NCBI GenBank assembly: GCA_014904985.1
Contig: MU128979.1
Span: 90,013 to 134,165, forward strand
Length of the DNA stretch: 44,153 nt
Reading direction: 5' to 3'
DNA from: Hydnum rufescens UP504
Taxonomy: Eukaryota; Basidiomycota; Agaricomycetes; Cantharellales; Hydnaceae
Under the pieces are notes generated by a model that was given only the letters and a program-made list of their open reading frames with translations, did not search any database and was not told the DNA's origin. The position numbers and the translations under genes are program-made. Each line of letters opens with the position of its first letter. The stretch's first letter is position 1. Positions 11,169-21,099 of this stretch are shown one piece after another.

Positions 11169-11748
11169 GATCCCCTAAGTGCTCACCCAGGGGCCCCCAT
11201 CCCCTCTGGTGGGCCCCTCTGACCCCTGCCCCACCCCTCCAGTTGGTCTGGGGCAGGGGTGCCCCTCTTTTTTGCATGACTGGCACACGAGTGCTGGTCA
11301 TGTGACCTATATTATATAATTAATTAGATAATATGTATATTAGGTAATACATATTATATAATATAAGTAATTATGTCATCAATTAATTATATAATATATT
11401 ACATAATGCTATTATTGTGGATGATTATGTCACCGCTTTTTGGGTGAATTACATAATTTCCTATTTAGGCTATTATGTAATTACATTTCCATATTGGGAA
11501 TCAACAGGCCCACTGACCCATTCAGGGGTGTCCCCAGGCATTCCAGGACCTATCCTGATACCCCCCAACCAAATATATCCATATGCTTCTGCTCACAGTG
11601 TTTGATTCTGCTCCAGAAAGATGGCCAGATGTCAATTTGACATCCAAGGATTGTCAATTGACATCAAAGAAAAAATAGGCCTCTTAGGCTGACTAGATGA
11701 GGGATTTGTCCCGCCTATTAAGGTCAGCCCAAGTGGCTGACCAAGGTG

Positions 11749-11756
11749 GATGATAG
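11749..11756. repeat. Right 8-bp target-site duplication (GATGATAG)
   Basis: Identical to 7532-7539, directly abutting the right terminal inverted repeat. Confidence 0.8.
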
Positions 11757-13522
11757 GGTGGTTAAAGGGAGAAATGCAATGGAATCACCTGTGGCACCTG
11801 AACATGTGGGACCTAGGTGGGTGTTGGTTGTATAATGGGAGGGGAAGCTGACGAGATTGATAGATCAACTCTGGTTGACAAGCTACCCAGAGGATGTGAT
11901 CTTTGCACACCTGTTGTGGAACACAAACAAATATGTGTACCTGGAGACTGAATCAGAGCAGGTGCTTCTTGGACATCCAAGAGGTATGGAGTGCATTGAA
12001 ACAGGATGACAACATCTGGGCATCACAGATTGCAAGCACTGGGGACATCAAAGACCTGGAGCTGTCTATGCATCAGATGAACTTTGTGTGAGAACTGAAG
12101 GTGTATGGGCAGCAACAAACTCAAGTGAAGGGGCATCAAAACTTGACAACAAATTCATTTATCTATTCATGGTATGTGGTGCAGATGATGTGTTGATATG
12201 TGCACTGTGGGAGCCACTACTTCAATGGGCACTACCAGTTGCTGAAGGGGATGAAAGTGCTTCTGGATGGGCATCTGAGTGGAGTAAGTGGGTACTCTAT
12301 GAGCCTAGAGCATGCTAATGGGTATATGACAGATATTCTCTACTATCTTTGATATCAACCATCATATTCTGATGGTCACTGGCTCCCCTCACCCATGTGG
12401 GATGCCAGCCAACAAGAAGGAAGTGAGCATGCTGAGCAAGCACAAGTGTGGACACTGGAGCCCTGTGTGGAAGCAGATGTACCTGTTGATGTGCCAGAAC
12501 ATTGGCCTGTAGTGCTATGTCAATTGTGTCAATATCCATGTATTATGTAATCAAAGGTTCTGGCTGCTTGGAGTCCAGGTGAGAGGTTGTATCAGGTCAC
12601 TATGCCTGTATTGGATATGCAGTATTTACCAGATTGCTATGCCTGGGTTCAGATTCAGATTCAGATACAAGTGAGCCTTAACTATAGTGGGCTATTTGAC
12701 AACTAGTGGGACTACACACATTCTGTTCACCAGCTGGACCACACCAGAGGTACTTAATTGCACTGGCAAGGTAAATTTACAAGGCTTGAACAGTCAATCA
12801 CTATGATTCAGAGGAAGCTATCTATGAGACAAACTTCTACTAGCTAGTCCTAGTGTTGGATTTGTTGTTCTGCCATGCCAGATTGCAGGGATATTTATGT
12901 CTTTAAGGACCCATTCTAGAACATTCTATCATCCCCCCCATCTAACTTCCTTACTATTCTAGAGGTTTCTATCAAGATCTAATGTTCCATCCCTTGTTCT
13001 TTCCAGGACCTTCTCTGCTTTTCTGATCATGTGATTCTTTTCACAGCTGTGTTTCCATGACCACATATCTAATATTTGCCTCCACCAACACTCTCTGTCA
13101 GCTGCCACATGGGGGACTTGATTGTGCCTGGGTCCCATAGCTACTACTGCTTCCCTGTGATCTACTCTCTCAATGGGCTTGGGCCTGAAGGGGAATGGAC
13201 CAGTGCAGGTTGCTCTGTGGCTATATGGTTACTGGTATATGTAAGCCTTGTGAATGTGAATGGTTGTACCTGTATGGTCACTTGGAAAAGAATGCTGGGT
13301 TGATGGGTGGTCCAGGCTCAAAGTGGGAGGCAAGCCACTGAATGTACATGCCCATATGGATTGTGATGACTGAAGTCTCCAGAAATGTCATGGTTGTGTG
13401 GACTTTGAATATGTAGGCATGATAATACTTGGGTAAAGGTGATGATGTGTCAGGACAGTAGTATCCCCATGTGTCAACATTACACAAGAGCAGAGGGTTG
13501 CTGGTGTCATTGCATGACTGGG
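11757..13522 (+). pseudogene. Decayed plus-strand coding blocks right of the hAT-like element
   Basis: Plus-strand segments remain protein-like between stops: 11870-12010 (DVIFAHLLWNTNKYVYLE), 12088-12318 (KLDNKFIYLFMVCGADDVL, then an acidic Ser/Trp-rich end) and 13076-13303 (GDLIVPGSHSYYCFPVIYSL). No domain is recognised, and frame changes between blocks suggest introns or indels. The minus strand across 13278-13520 is also open and protein-like (DTWGYYCPDTSSPLPKYY), so the last block could belong to a gene on the other strand. Between 12540 and 13075 I see nothing definite. The minus-oriented LTR starting at 13523 truncates this region. Confidence 0.3.
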
Positions 13523-13982
13523 AGTTAAGGGTTGTACTTGAGATGAGAGGTATGATTACATAATCAAGTTGAATACAAGGAAATGCCCTTAAGGCAATTG
13601 ACAAGAGAGTCATGAAGCAGGGATTACATAAGGTCATGAGAGATGAGTATGTATGAGGAAGACCAGCTCCTGAGAGTTAATATGTGAAGGCTTAGAGATG
13701 AGGGTCATGAGCAATAATTGAGATTGTGAAAGGATAATTCAATCAGTTGACAATATATTCTCAATCTTCTAAAGAGCGAGTGTACATCAAGTAACTACTT
13801 ATACTTCTAGAGATCAAAAGGGTTTGTGAATAAAGGGATAAGTTGAATAAAGGAGGGATGTATATAACAGGAAATGCTAGAAGAGGAAGGCACAATGGCA
13901 GCAAGGGGGAAGGTCATGTGATGATGTGATAGGCTTGGTTATTCTGCATATGTAAGTGAGGTTATGAGTATGACTTGTAACA
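13523..13982 (-). mobile_element. LTR (family A), 3' LTR of a minus-strand retroelement
   Basis: This 460-bp sequence matches 20609-21066 over its whole length in the same orientation. Read on the minus strand it starts TGTTACAAGTC and ends with a mutated CTTAACT (the terminal CA has become CT). Immediately upstream in that orientation is a purine tract complementary to the run of Cs at 13984-13995, as expected of a polypurine tract before a 3' LTR. The flanks (CTGGG left, GTACC right) are not duplicated, consistent with one end of a longer element rather than a solo LTR. Confidence 0.65.
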
Positions 13983-14205
13983 GTACCCCCCCTTTGAGCA
14001 CAAAGCCCTCAAAGCATGTAACTTGAGGTTCACAAGGTGGGAGTTTTGGCAGTTTTGGTGGTTGCCATGATGGTTTCTATAAAGAATGGGTTTGTTGTGG
14101 TTGCTTCTGATTCCATACTTCCATCATTGATATGGCAGACAAAGCCATTCTTGCTCTGGTTAAGATGAAGGTGGCGATAGAGATACTCCCAACCGAGGAT
14201 CTGCA
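13983..14205 (-). mobile_element. Remnant of the minus-strand retroelement's 3' internal end
   Basis: On the minus strand this carries a frame of about 50 residues (HINDGSMESEATTTNPFF) with a stop shortly before the polypurine-like tract next to the LTR. It is cut off at about 14205, where sequence shared with gypsy copy 2 begins, so another element has replaced the rest of the internal region. No pol motif is visible in the remnant. Confidence 0.4.
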
Positions 14206-14469
14206 AGGAACTACAGAAGCTGTTCCCACCTGCAAAGGACACACTGGAACCCTCAGGATCTACTCCGCAGGGTTTTCCCAACAGTCAGCAGTGAAGGATG
14301 TGTCCTGCTTGACCAACAGATTCACCCCCCTCCAGAACTGTACATATGGAATCAGAAATGACATGTTTTTCTCCGATGATGAGAGTGATGATTCTGAAAA
14401 TGCATCCACCTATACCAACCCTGTTTATAGCCCTCTGCCCTCAATCTGCCTCCTCTCTGAAGATCCTAG

Positions 14470-14832
14470 ATGAGCCACAGAAGTCAAGGTGAAAATCCAA
14501 TCACCCCAGACTGGAACCATCTGCACCAGAACTGCTCTACTGGACTCCAGAGCAACTGGGATGTTCATGGACCCAGCCTTTGCAAAGGAGAATGGACTAG
14601 ATGTTGGCTGCTCACCCACCCCATCCCAGTCTACAATGTTGATGGAACACTCAATGAGATGGGGTCTGTCCATGAAGAAGTAGAAGTCATCCTCCAGATT
14701 GATGACCACTCTGAACAGGTGGTGTTCTCCATGATTGGACTGGGTAAAACCAAATTGATCATAGGGCACACCTGGCTCCACCACCACAACCCAGAGATTG
14801 ACTGGACAACAGGGAAGCTGATGCTGACCTGA
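14470..14832 (+). pseudogene. pol: gypsy copy 1 retropepsin-like protease (inactivated)
   Basis: The aspartic protease segment aligns with copy 2. The active-site triplet at 14543 reads D-S-R-A instead of the D-S-G-A kept in copy 2, which should abolish catalysis. A one-base deletion near 14602 shifts frame; downstream the conserved IIGHTWLHHHNPEIDW segment at the protease C-terminal side is readable in the second frame. Retropepsin cuts the Gag-Pol polyprotein in the particle. Confidence 0.8.
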
Positions 14833-14910
14833 TGCCTGTCTGACTGCCGAGCAATGATCCAGAGAATACGGAATATGGAACACTGATGAGAGAGAGGTGG
14901 TCGGAAAGCT

Positions 14911-16512
14911 GTGGAGACACCCTGGAACGAGCCCGCACCACTGGATGATGATGATGAGACCCTGACCTTGGAAAAAGGGGGTGCTATTTTTGCAGCCTAC
15001 TTCCCTGACAATAGGGAACACTCTGAAATCATCCAAGCAATGTCCACCCCTTCTCAGAGGTTGGCAGAGGCTGCTAAGGTGAAAGCAAATGAACCTGCCA
15101 AAACCTTCAAGGAGCTCGTACCCAAGGAATTCCGTGACTTCCAAGACGTGTTCTCCAAAGACTCCTTTGACCAACTCCCTACACAGAAGCCATGGGACCA
15201 CCACATTGAGTTTCAAGAAGGAACTCAGCTACCTCCTGCCAAACTGTTCCTGCTGTCCCCAGGTGAACAGAAAGAACTTGACGACTTCCTGAAGGAGAAT
15301 CTCACTTCATCTGTCCGTCAAAGTCTCCAATGGCCACTCCAGTGTTCTTTGTGAAGAAAAAGGATGCAGGGTTCCACCTAGTCCAGGACTACTGGAAACT
15401 CAATGACATCATGGTTAAGAATGCATACCCCTTACCCCTGATTTCTGACATCATTGATTGACTCTGTGGAGCCAAAGTGTTCAGGAAACTTGACCTCTGG
15501 TGGGGATTCCAGAACATCTGGATGGCAGAAGGAGACGAATGGAAAGCACCATTCCAGACAAACTGAGGACTGTTTGAACCATTGGTAATGTTCTTTGGAC
15601 TCTGCAACTCCCCTGGGACATTCCAGAACATGATCAATGACATCCTCTGGGAATGGATCAACAATGGAGTATGCATTGTGTACCTGGATGACATCTTGTG
15701 CTTTGCCAAGACTTGAGAAGAGTATGTCTGAGGAGTCTGAGGCATCCTACAGACCCTCCAGGAAAACAAACTCTTCCTGAAACTGGAGAAGTGTGAGTTC
15801 TTCTGGGATCAGATCAAATACCTGGGGATGATATTCACACCAGACCATGTGGAGATGGACCCTGTCAAAGTTGGAGGTGTAATGGACTGGCTGGAGCCCA
15901 AAAACCTGAAAGAAACACAGTCATTCTTAGGGTTCATTAACTTCTACTGACAGTTCATTCAGGATTTTGCCAAGGTTGCCAGACCCCTGAATGACCTCAC
16001 CCAGAAAGACACACCCTTCTGGTGGACCAATGCAGAACATAACACCTTCCTCAAACTGAAAGCCCTCATCACCTCCACACCAATCCTGGTGTTTCCCTCC
16101 AAGTCCAGATGGTTCTGGGTAGAAGCAGACACCTCCGGGTATGCAACAGGAGCTAACATCTACAACAAGGAGCTCTTAGCCATCATCTGGGCCTTAGACA
16201 CTTGGAGACACTACCTCAAAGGTTCCCCTCACCCAGTCAAGATCTTGATGGACCACCAGAACCTCCAGTACTTCCGGTCTGCCCAGAAGTTGAACTGGAG
16301 GCAAGCCTAGTGGAGCATATTCCTCTCTCAGTTTAACTTCACCCTCCAACACCATTCTGGGACACAATCTGGGAAGCCCGATGCCCTTTCGCACTGGTCA
16401 GACCATCCATGTGGGGACTCCAACAATTCTGATGTGGTCCTCCTGAAACCGGCCACCTTCCAGGCATGAGCCACTGACTCCCTGGAGGTCATTACAGTCA
16501 AAGGGCCCAGCT
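14911..16512 (+). pseudogene. pol: gypsy copy 1 reverse transcriptase and RNase H
   Basis: The RT linker (ELVPKEFRDFQDVFSKDSF) starts near 15110. A 7-nt deletion near 15310 relative to copy 2 shifts frame, after which [16 protein letters not shown], the FFGLCNSPGTFQ palm segment and the catalytic YLDD (15681-15692) follow in one frame, with TGA codons at arginine-type positions. RNase H begins near 16080 with EADTSGYATGA and jumps to NIYNKELLAIIWAL, so about 35-40 residues normally between these motifs are missing in frame. The copy makes cDNA in intact relatives but cannot here. Confidence 0.85.
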
Positions 16513-16520
16513 GGAGTCTG

Positions 16521-17804
16521 ATGGCACAGATTAAAAGGGCAACAGAGATTGACAATAAAGTAGTCCAGATTGTTAAGGAGCTGAATGGAGACAGACCGAA
16601 GGCACACCTCAAGGATTGGGAACTCCATGGCTCCATGGTTCTCTACCAAGGCCGTGTATATGTCCTGTTGGACCCCAAACTCTGTCATGACCTCGTGCAT
16701 GAGCACCACAATACCCTGACCATGGGTCACCCTGGATGGTGGAAGATGTACAAACTGGTGTCCCACCACTACTGGTGGCTGGGGATGTCTTGGTACATTG
16801 CAACCTATGTCTCTGCCTGTGACACTTGCAACCAGATGAAAACCTTCCCCTCCAAGCTGTCCGGAACACTCCACCCCAACCCTGTGCTGGACCGTCGATG
16901 GCAGGTCATATCTGTGGACATGATCACAGAACTCCTGGAATCACATGGATTTGACAGCATGATCATCATCATCAATCAGTTATCCAAATGAATCCATGCA
17001 ATGCCCATGACCACCACAGTTGATTCTGCCAGGGTTGCCCATCTGTTCCAAGACAATGTGTGGAGACATCACAGCCTTCTGGAAACCATCATCAGCGACT
17101 GAGGCACCACCTTCACTTCCAAGTTCATGAAGGAACTGAACTCACTCCTTGGCATTAAGGCAAATTTCTCAATGGCTTTCCACCCCCAGACAGATGGACA
17201 GATGGAGCATGTCAATCAGGAAATTGAGCAATACCTCCAGATCTTTGTTAACCACTGGCAGAATGACTGGGTGGAATGGCTCCCTATCATGGAATTCGCA
17301 TATAACAACCATGTGCACTCCTCTACACACCAGACCCCATTCCAGTTGGACTCCAGACAGGACCCCTGCCTTGGCTTTGAACCAGTCTGTGCCAGGACAA
17401 TCGAAGCTGCCTCAGACTTCATCACTCAGATGCAGAAGGCTATGGATGAAGCCCAGGCTGCCTTACGGCAGGCTGCAGAAGACATGGCACACTTCTATGA
17501 TGCCCACTGCACGGATGCTCCAGAATACACAATTGGTGACCAAGTTTGGCTAGACGCACATGACATCTCCACTGACCGTCCCACCAAAAAACTCTCCAAC
17601 AAATGGCTTGGGCCCTACAAGGTTGATAAAGTCATCTCCTGCTCTGCCATCCATCTCAAACTCCCTGCCTCCATGCATATCCACCCAGTGTTCCATGTGT
17701 CCAAACTCCGCCCCTTCCAACCAGACCTGATCGCAGAGCACACAGCTCACCCCCCACCACCTCCAATCTTACGAGGAGGTGAAGAGGAGTATGAAGTCGA
17801 GTGA
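16521..17804 (+). pseudogene. pol: gypsy copy 1 integrase
   Basis: The HHCC zinc-binding segment is visible (HEHHNTLTMGHPGWW to CDTCNQMK). The DDE core has Asp codons at 16917 and 17097 and Glu at 17205, with exactly 35 residues between the last two, so the catalytic triad is intact although a TGA directly follows the second Asp. FHPQTDGQMEHVNQ and the C-terminal barrel segment (GDQVWLDAHDI, KLSNKWLGPYKV) follow. Integrase inserts cDNA into chromosomal DNA. Confidence 0.9.
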
Positions 17805-18056
17805 ATCAAGAATTCCAGGTATCTCCACCAGAGACTCCAGTACCTAGTGAAGTGGAAAGGGTACCCAGCTTCTGACAATGAGTGGGTCCCTGAAGCCAAC
17901 CTGGAAAACACCCTGGAGGCCATCCAGGAATTCCACTGGACTCATCTGGAGGCCCTGAGATGCATTAATGCCTTGGAGTTCGCATCCATACCATTCAGGA
18001 CCACCCAGTTCCTTACAGAATCTCCAATGGACCTCCCAGACTGGTTGACACATTGA
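17805..18056 (+). pseudogene. pol: gypsy copy 1 chromodomain
   Basis: In frame with integrase, after one TGA, lies a chromodomain: RLQYLVKWKGYPASDNEWVP followed by NLENTLEAIQEFH. The aromatic residues Y, W and W that form the methyl-lysine cage region are present. In chromoviruses this module targets integration to methylated-H3 chromatin. The frame closes at TGA 18054-18056, defining the pol end. Confidence 0.9.
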
Positions 18057-18133
18057 TGGATTCAAGGAACAACATATTTACAACAAGGAAAAAAGCAAAA
18101 AGGGAGGAGAGGAGGACAGAACAACAACTTGGA

Positions 18134-19001
18134 CTACTCATCACCCTCACCCTCATCATCCTTGTCATCATCATCATCATTACCACCTTCACTTTCTGTT
18201 ATGACAATGGGCTCCTCAGTATGCTGATGCTTGACCCTGCATCCAGACAATGGACCCCCACCTGAGGCCAGCTTGACCATTCCAGACCTGATCCCCATCC
18301 ACTCTGGACTTGGGACCGAAGGACAAGAAACCACCTGGTGAGGGACCAGGTGCCAGGTGATGGCCTGGAGAGAGTCTCACATCTCCCCCACCAACAATGC
18401 CATCTCCTCTGTGGCCCGGGCCTGCTTCTCCAATGCCTCAGCTGACCATTTGTGTGCAAGCACACTTTGCTCCATGGCTACCACCAGTTGGAGCTGGACA
18501 TCTGCTGCAGGAGCACAAGCACAGCCCTGACCTGTCAATGGCTCAGCTCTGGATGCCCCTTCATTGCCCAGCATGCATCAAACTTTCACCATGAAACACA
18601 GCCAGCATGCCCGCACTCCTGGCTTGTCCTGGGGGACACAAGAGATCCAGTGCTGAATACAGCAGATGCACACAGTAGACCTGGAGGATATTGTTACCAA
18701 GTAAGTGGAATGTCACCAGGACACAGACTCACGGCTGGTTCACAGAGTCCTTGCAGACCCTTCTGGCAGTAGCCTCTACAGTAGCCTTAGCCTCTGCGGC
18801 TGCCTTAGCCTCTGTGGTGGCCTTGGCCTCTGCAGCTGCCTTATGACATGCCACCTCAGCTGCCTTCCACTTTGCCTCCTCCTTCTTCTGCTCCTCCTCC
18901 ACGAGCCTGGCCTCCTCCTCCTGTGCCTCCTTTAATGCCTGTGCAGCCTCTTCACAGTGGAGCTGAGCTTCTTCAAACAGAGAATGATTATTGCCTGACA
19001 T
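18134..19001 (-). pseudogene. Antisense accessory gene in the gypsy 3' region (coiled coil, zinc-cluster-like motif, acidic tail)
   Basis: Between the pol stop and the polypurine tract, the minus strand carries coherent coding sequence. It begins MSGNNHSLFEEAQLHCEEA, an Ala/Glu/Lys-rich heptad region of about 85 residues (19001-18735). Next is a likely intron (18629-18732; donor GTGAGT, acceptor CCCCCAG). It continues with a Cys-x2-Cys-x6-Cys pattern (18571-18611, one TGA inside), then a helical segment (HKWSAEALEKQARATEEMAL, another TGA), a basic stretch and an Asp/Glu tail ending at 18134. Joining the first two blocks at these sites requires a frame change, so exon limits are uncertain. The Cys pattern resembles half of a fungal zinc cluster. 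Function unknown; DNA or chromatin binding is only a guess. Confidence 0.6.
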
Positions 19002-19070
19002 GTTACATGGCACAAAAACTCTGGATGTTTCCGTGGATCAATCCTTCCAGCCCACTCAGGATGATCAGGC

Positions 19071-19085
19071 TTAAGAGGGGGGTAA
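19071..19085 (+). promoter_or_regulatory. Polypurine tract of gypsy copy 1
   Basis: TTAAGAGGGGGGTAA lies immediately before the TGTCAGAG start of the 3' LTR, the position and composition expected of the plus-strand DNA primer site. Confidence 0.75.
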
Positions 19086-19705
19086 TGTCAGAGTTTGTCT
19101 GTTTCCTGGTTAATTCTGGTTTTGCTTCCGGTTTTGGTTCTGGCCTGTTTCTGATTTGTCCCTGCCTCTGTTTCATTTCCCCTTCATTTCCTCATTTCCT
19201 TTACTTCCAGTTCCCACACACTTACCCCTGGCCCTGTCCCTGTTCCCTCCACTTTCCCGTCCCCAGCCCACTCCCCTCTTGTGCCTGCCCCCCTGTAACC
19301 ACCTCTCATTAAGCAATCAATCCCCTGTAGTATAGGAACTATGTATAAGTAGTCCAGGGGCAACATCCAGAGACTCAGCTTTGGTCTCTCAGGATTTCTG
19401 CTTCTACTTCAGACTACAGGTTAGCCTCACTGTACCTATTCCCTTAATGTTAATCTCAGGATTTCCACTTCTACTCCAGACTACAGTCCAAGTACTTTCC
19501 AGTTGACTCCATGAGCTTAAGGACTGCTGTGCTCATTCCCACCTAGTCCCCTCCAGGCTGCTGGACTGCCTCTCCGTCCCCTCCTATCCTCATTATCTCA
19601 TTCTTGCCTGGATTCTTTCAGACTTGGCCAGACTTATGCCAGACTTAGCCAGAATTATCTGTGTTTATATTTGTTTGGTGCTCTTGTTGCAGCATGGCCC
19701 TGACA
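19086..19705 (+). mobile_element. 3' LTR of gypsy copy 1
   Basis: Starts TGTCAGAG and ends CCTGACA; aligns along its length with the 5' LTR of copy 2 (37239-37864). A TATA-like TATAAG lies at 19344-19349. Downstream is a partial tandem duplication (CTCAGGATTTC...CTTCTACT at about 19398 and 19456). The last codon-sized triplet before ACA is CTG where copy 2 has ATG. Confidence 0.9.
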
Positions 19706-20391
19706 CTTGGTCTCAACAACCTTGAAGATGACTTAGCTCCAGATGGCTTTAGATAGACTGTTTCTTTAGATGCAAGCAGAAAAGTTGACAGTAGTGAGGA
19801 GATGGGGGGGTGGGTACAAGAAAATCTACCAGCTTATATACCTTTCTGAAGGTGGCTGTGCATGGAGCAAGTGTGGAGCATGAACAAAAGTCAAGAGTAA
19901 TAAAGCAATGAGGTCATAGTGGAGCAGAATAAAAGAGAAATAAAGAAATGATGTCATACTGTGGTCATAGGCAAGTTGTTCCTAAAGTGTGAGGTCATGG
20001 TGATGTCATGATTGAGTCATTCATAAACAGAACAAAAGAAATCATAGGGGAGGTGATGTCACCAATTTGCAGAGCTTGTGGAGTGATTTATGCATGATGT
20101 CACTAGTCTTGTGATGCATATTGGAGCCCATGGATAGACCTACCATGAACTGGTACCCTTGTGCTAGGTTGCAGGTGAAGTATTGAAGCTGCAGCCTCCT
20201 TGCTCCAAGTCTGGTTGAAGACTGTATCAACAACAAGCTAAGGAGCAAGAGTACAAATGTATCTACTTATATAGAAGATCAAGAAGAGATTACTAAAGGG
20301 AGGTGAGGATGTGGTATGATGTATGGTATGATATGTGCTGTGTATGTGGCAGTGAGGTCACATGATGAGGTTATGAGTATGACTTGTGACA
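19701..20391 (-). mobile_element. LTR (family B), copy 1
   Basis: On the minus strand it begins TGTCACAAGTCATACTC, closely like the start of LTR family A, and ends CCAAGTGTCA. Its 3' third (19720-19865) matches 28375-28530 in the opposite orientation, including the TATA segment and CCATCTGGAGCTAAGTCAT. One TGAGTCA/TGACTCA element is present at about 20010. The left end overlaps the terminal TGACA of the gypsy LTR, so the exact junction is ambiguous. A second TATA-like box (TATATAAGTAGATAC, minus strand, near 20265) might mean two fused LTRs. Confidence 0.55.
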
Positions 20392-20608
20392 CAACCCCAA
20401 GTGGGCAATGTCAATGGATGCTGATAAATTGAAGGAGACTTGTATTGAGAAGAAACATTATAGAGTGGGTATATACAGATGGGGAATAAAGCTGGTATGG
20501 ATACAGAGGGTAGGAAGGAAATGGATATGGACATGGGATATTGATGAGAGATATGGATAAACAAGAGGAAACAATGTGACAAGGTATGAACAAGGTATAA
20601 GGATATGG

Positions 20609-21066
20609 TGTTAAGGGTTGTACTCGAGGCGAAAGATACAATGACGTAATTGAGACAAATACAAGGAAAGGCCCTTAAGGCAATTGATGAGGGAGTTGCG
20701 AAGTGGGGATTATGTAAGTCATGAGAGACAAGTACGTATGAGGAAGGCCAGCTTCTTGAGACTTAATAGGTGAAGGTTTTAAGATGAGAGTCGCGAGTGA
20801 TAACTGAGATCACGAGAGTGGAGTTCAATTGGTTGACAATATATTCTCAATCTTCTAAAGAGCAAGTGTACATCAAGTAACTACTTATACTATTAGAGAT
20901 CAAAAGGGTTTATGGATAAAGGGGTGTTGAATAAAGGAGGGATGTATATAATAGGAAATGCTGAAAGAGGAAGGCACAATGGTGGCTAGGGGGAAGGTCA
21001 CATGATGGCGCGATTGGCTTGGTTATTCTGCATACGTAAGCAAGGTTATGAGTACAACTCATAACA
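20609..21066 (-). mobile_element. Solo LTR (family A) with 5-bp target duplication
   Basis: 458 bp, TGTTAAGGG...CATAACA, flanked by TATGG on both sides (20604-20608 and 21067-21071). The intact duplication around a single LTR shows a complete insertion that recombined down to one LTR. It retains more CpG sites (ACTCGAGGCG, GGCGCGATTGG) than the family A copy at 13523, which has TpG or CpA at matching places. Confidence 0.9.
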
Positions 21067-21099
21067 TATGGACAAGGTAAAAGGATGTGGAATACATGA

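Larger units (their letters stand above)
7540..11748. mobile_element. Non-autonomous hAT-like element with a giant central palindrome
   Basis: The ends are inverted: CAGCCTGGTCAGCCA at the left and, read inward from the right, CACCTTGGTCAGCCA. Homology continues for about 45 bp (CCTTAA(A/T)AGG(A/C)GGGACA) and then weakly further in. Both ends are flanked by GATGATAG, giving an 8-bp target duplication, as hAT elements make. The interior has no transposase-like frame. It is dominated by a palindrome centred at 9418 and also holds a decayed hairpin-intron module (11024-11168) and AT-rich DNA (11300-11450). It may be a foldback element or a nest of an older repeat inside a hAT shell. The boundaries are well supported; superfamily assignment rests on duplication length and the CA(G) start only. 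Confidence 0.7.
14206..19705 (+). mobile_element. Ty3/gypsy chromovirus copy 1, 5'-truncated, with 3' LTR
   Basis: From about 14206 the sequence aligns with gypsy copy 2 (from about 38953) and runs through protease, RT, RNase H, integrase and chromodomain, then an antisense gene, a polypurine tract (19071-19085) and a 3' LTR (19086-19705). The 5' LTR, gag and zinc knuckle are missing. RT through chromodomain remains in one frame with about ten TGA/TAG codons. It is inactive. Parts are described separately. Confidence 0.9.

Noticed and set aside
7567..11721. piggyBac-type insertion, because TTAA occurs near both ends of the 4.2-kb element
   Set aside because: Inverted homology continues outside the TTAA to CAGCCTGGTCAGCCA, where an exact 8-bp duplication is found, so TTAA is an internal part of the terminal repeat.
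14425..15216. 263-codon open frame on the minus strand, with a similar 206-codon frame at 39339-39959
   Set aside because: It lies exactly opposite the gypsy protease and RT linker, whose sense frames carry retroelement motifs. The open antisense frame is a codon-bias shadow that both related copies share.
13523..21066. One long retroelement bounded by the two family A LTRs
   Set aside because: The right copy has its own complete TATGG duplication, so it is a separate solo insertion, and a plus-strand gypsy lies between them.
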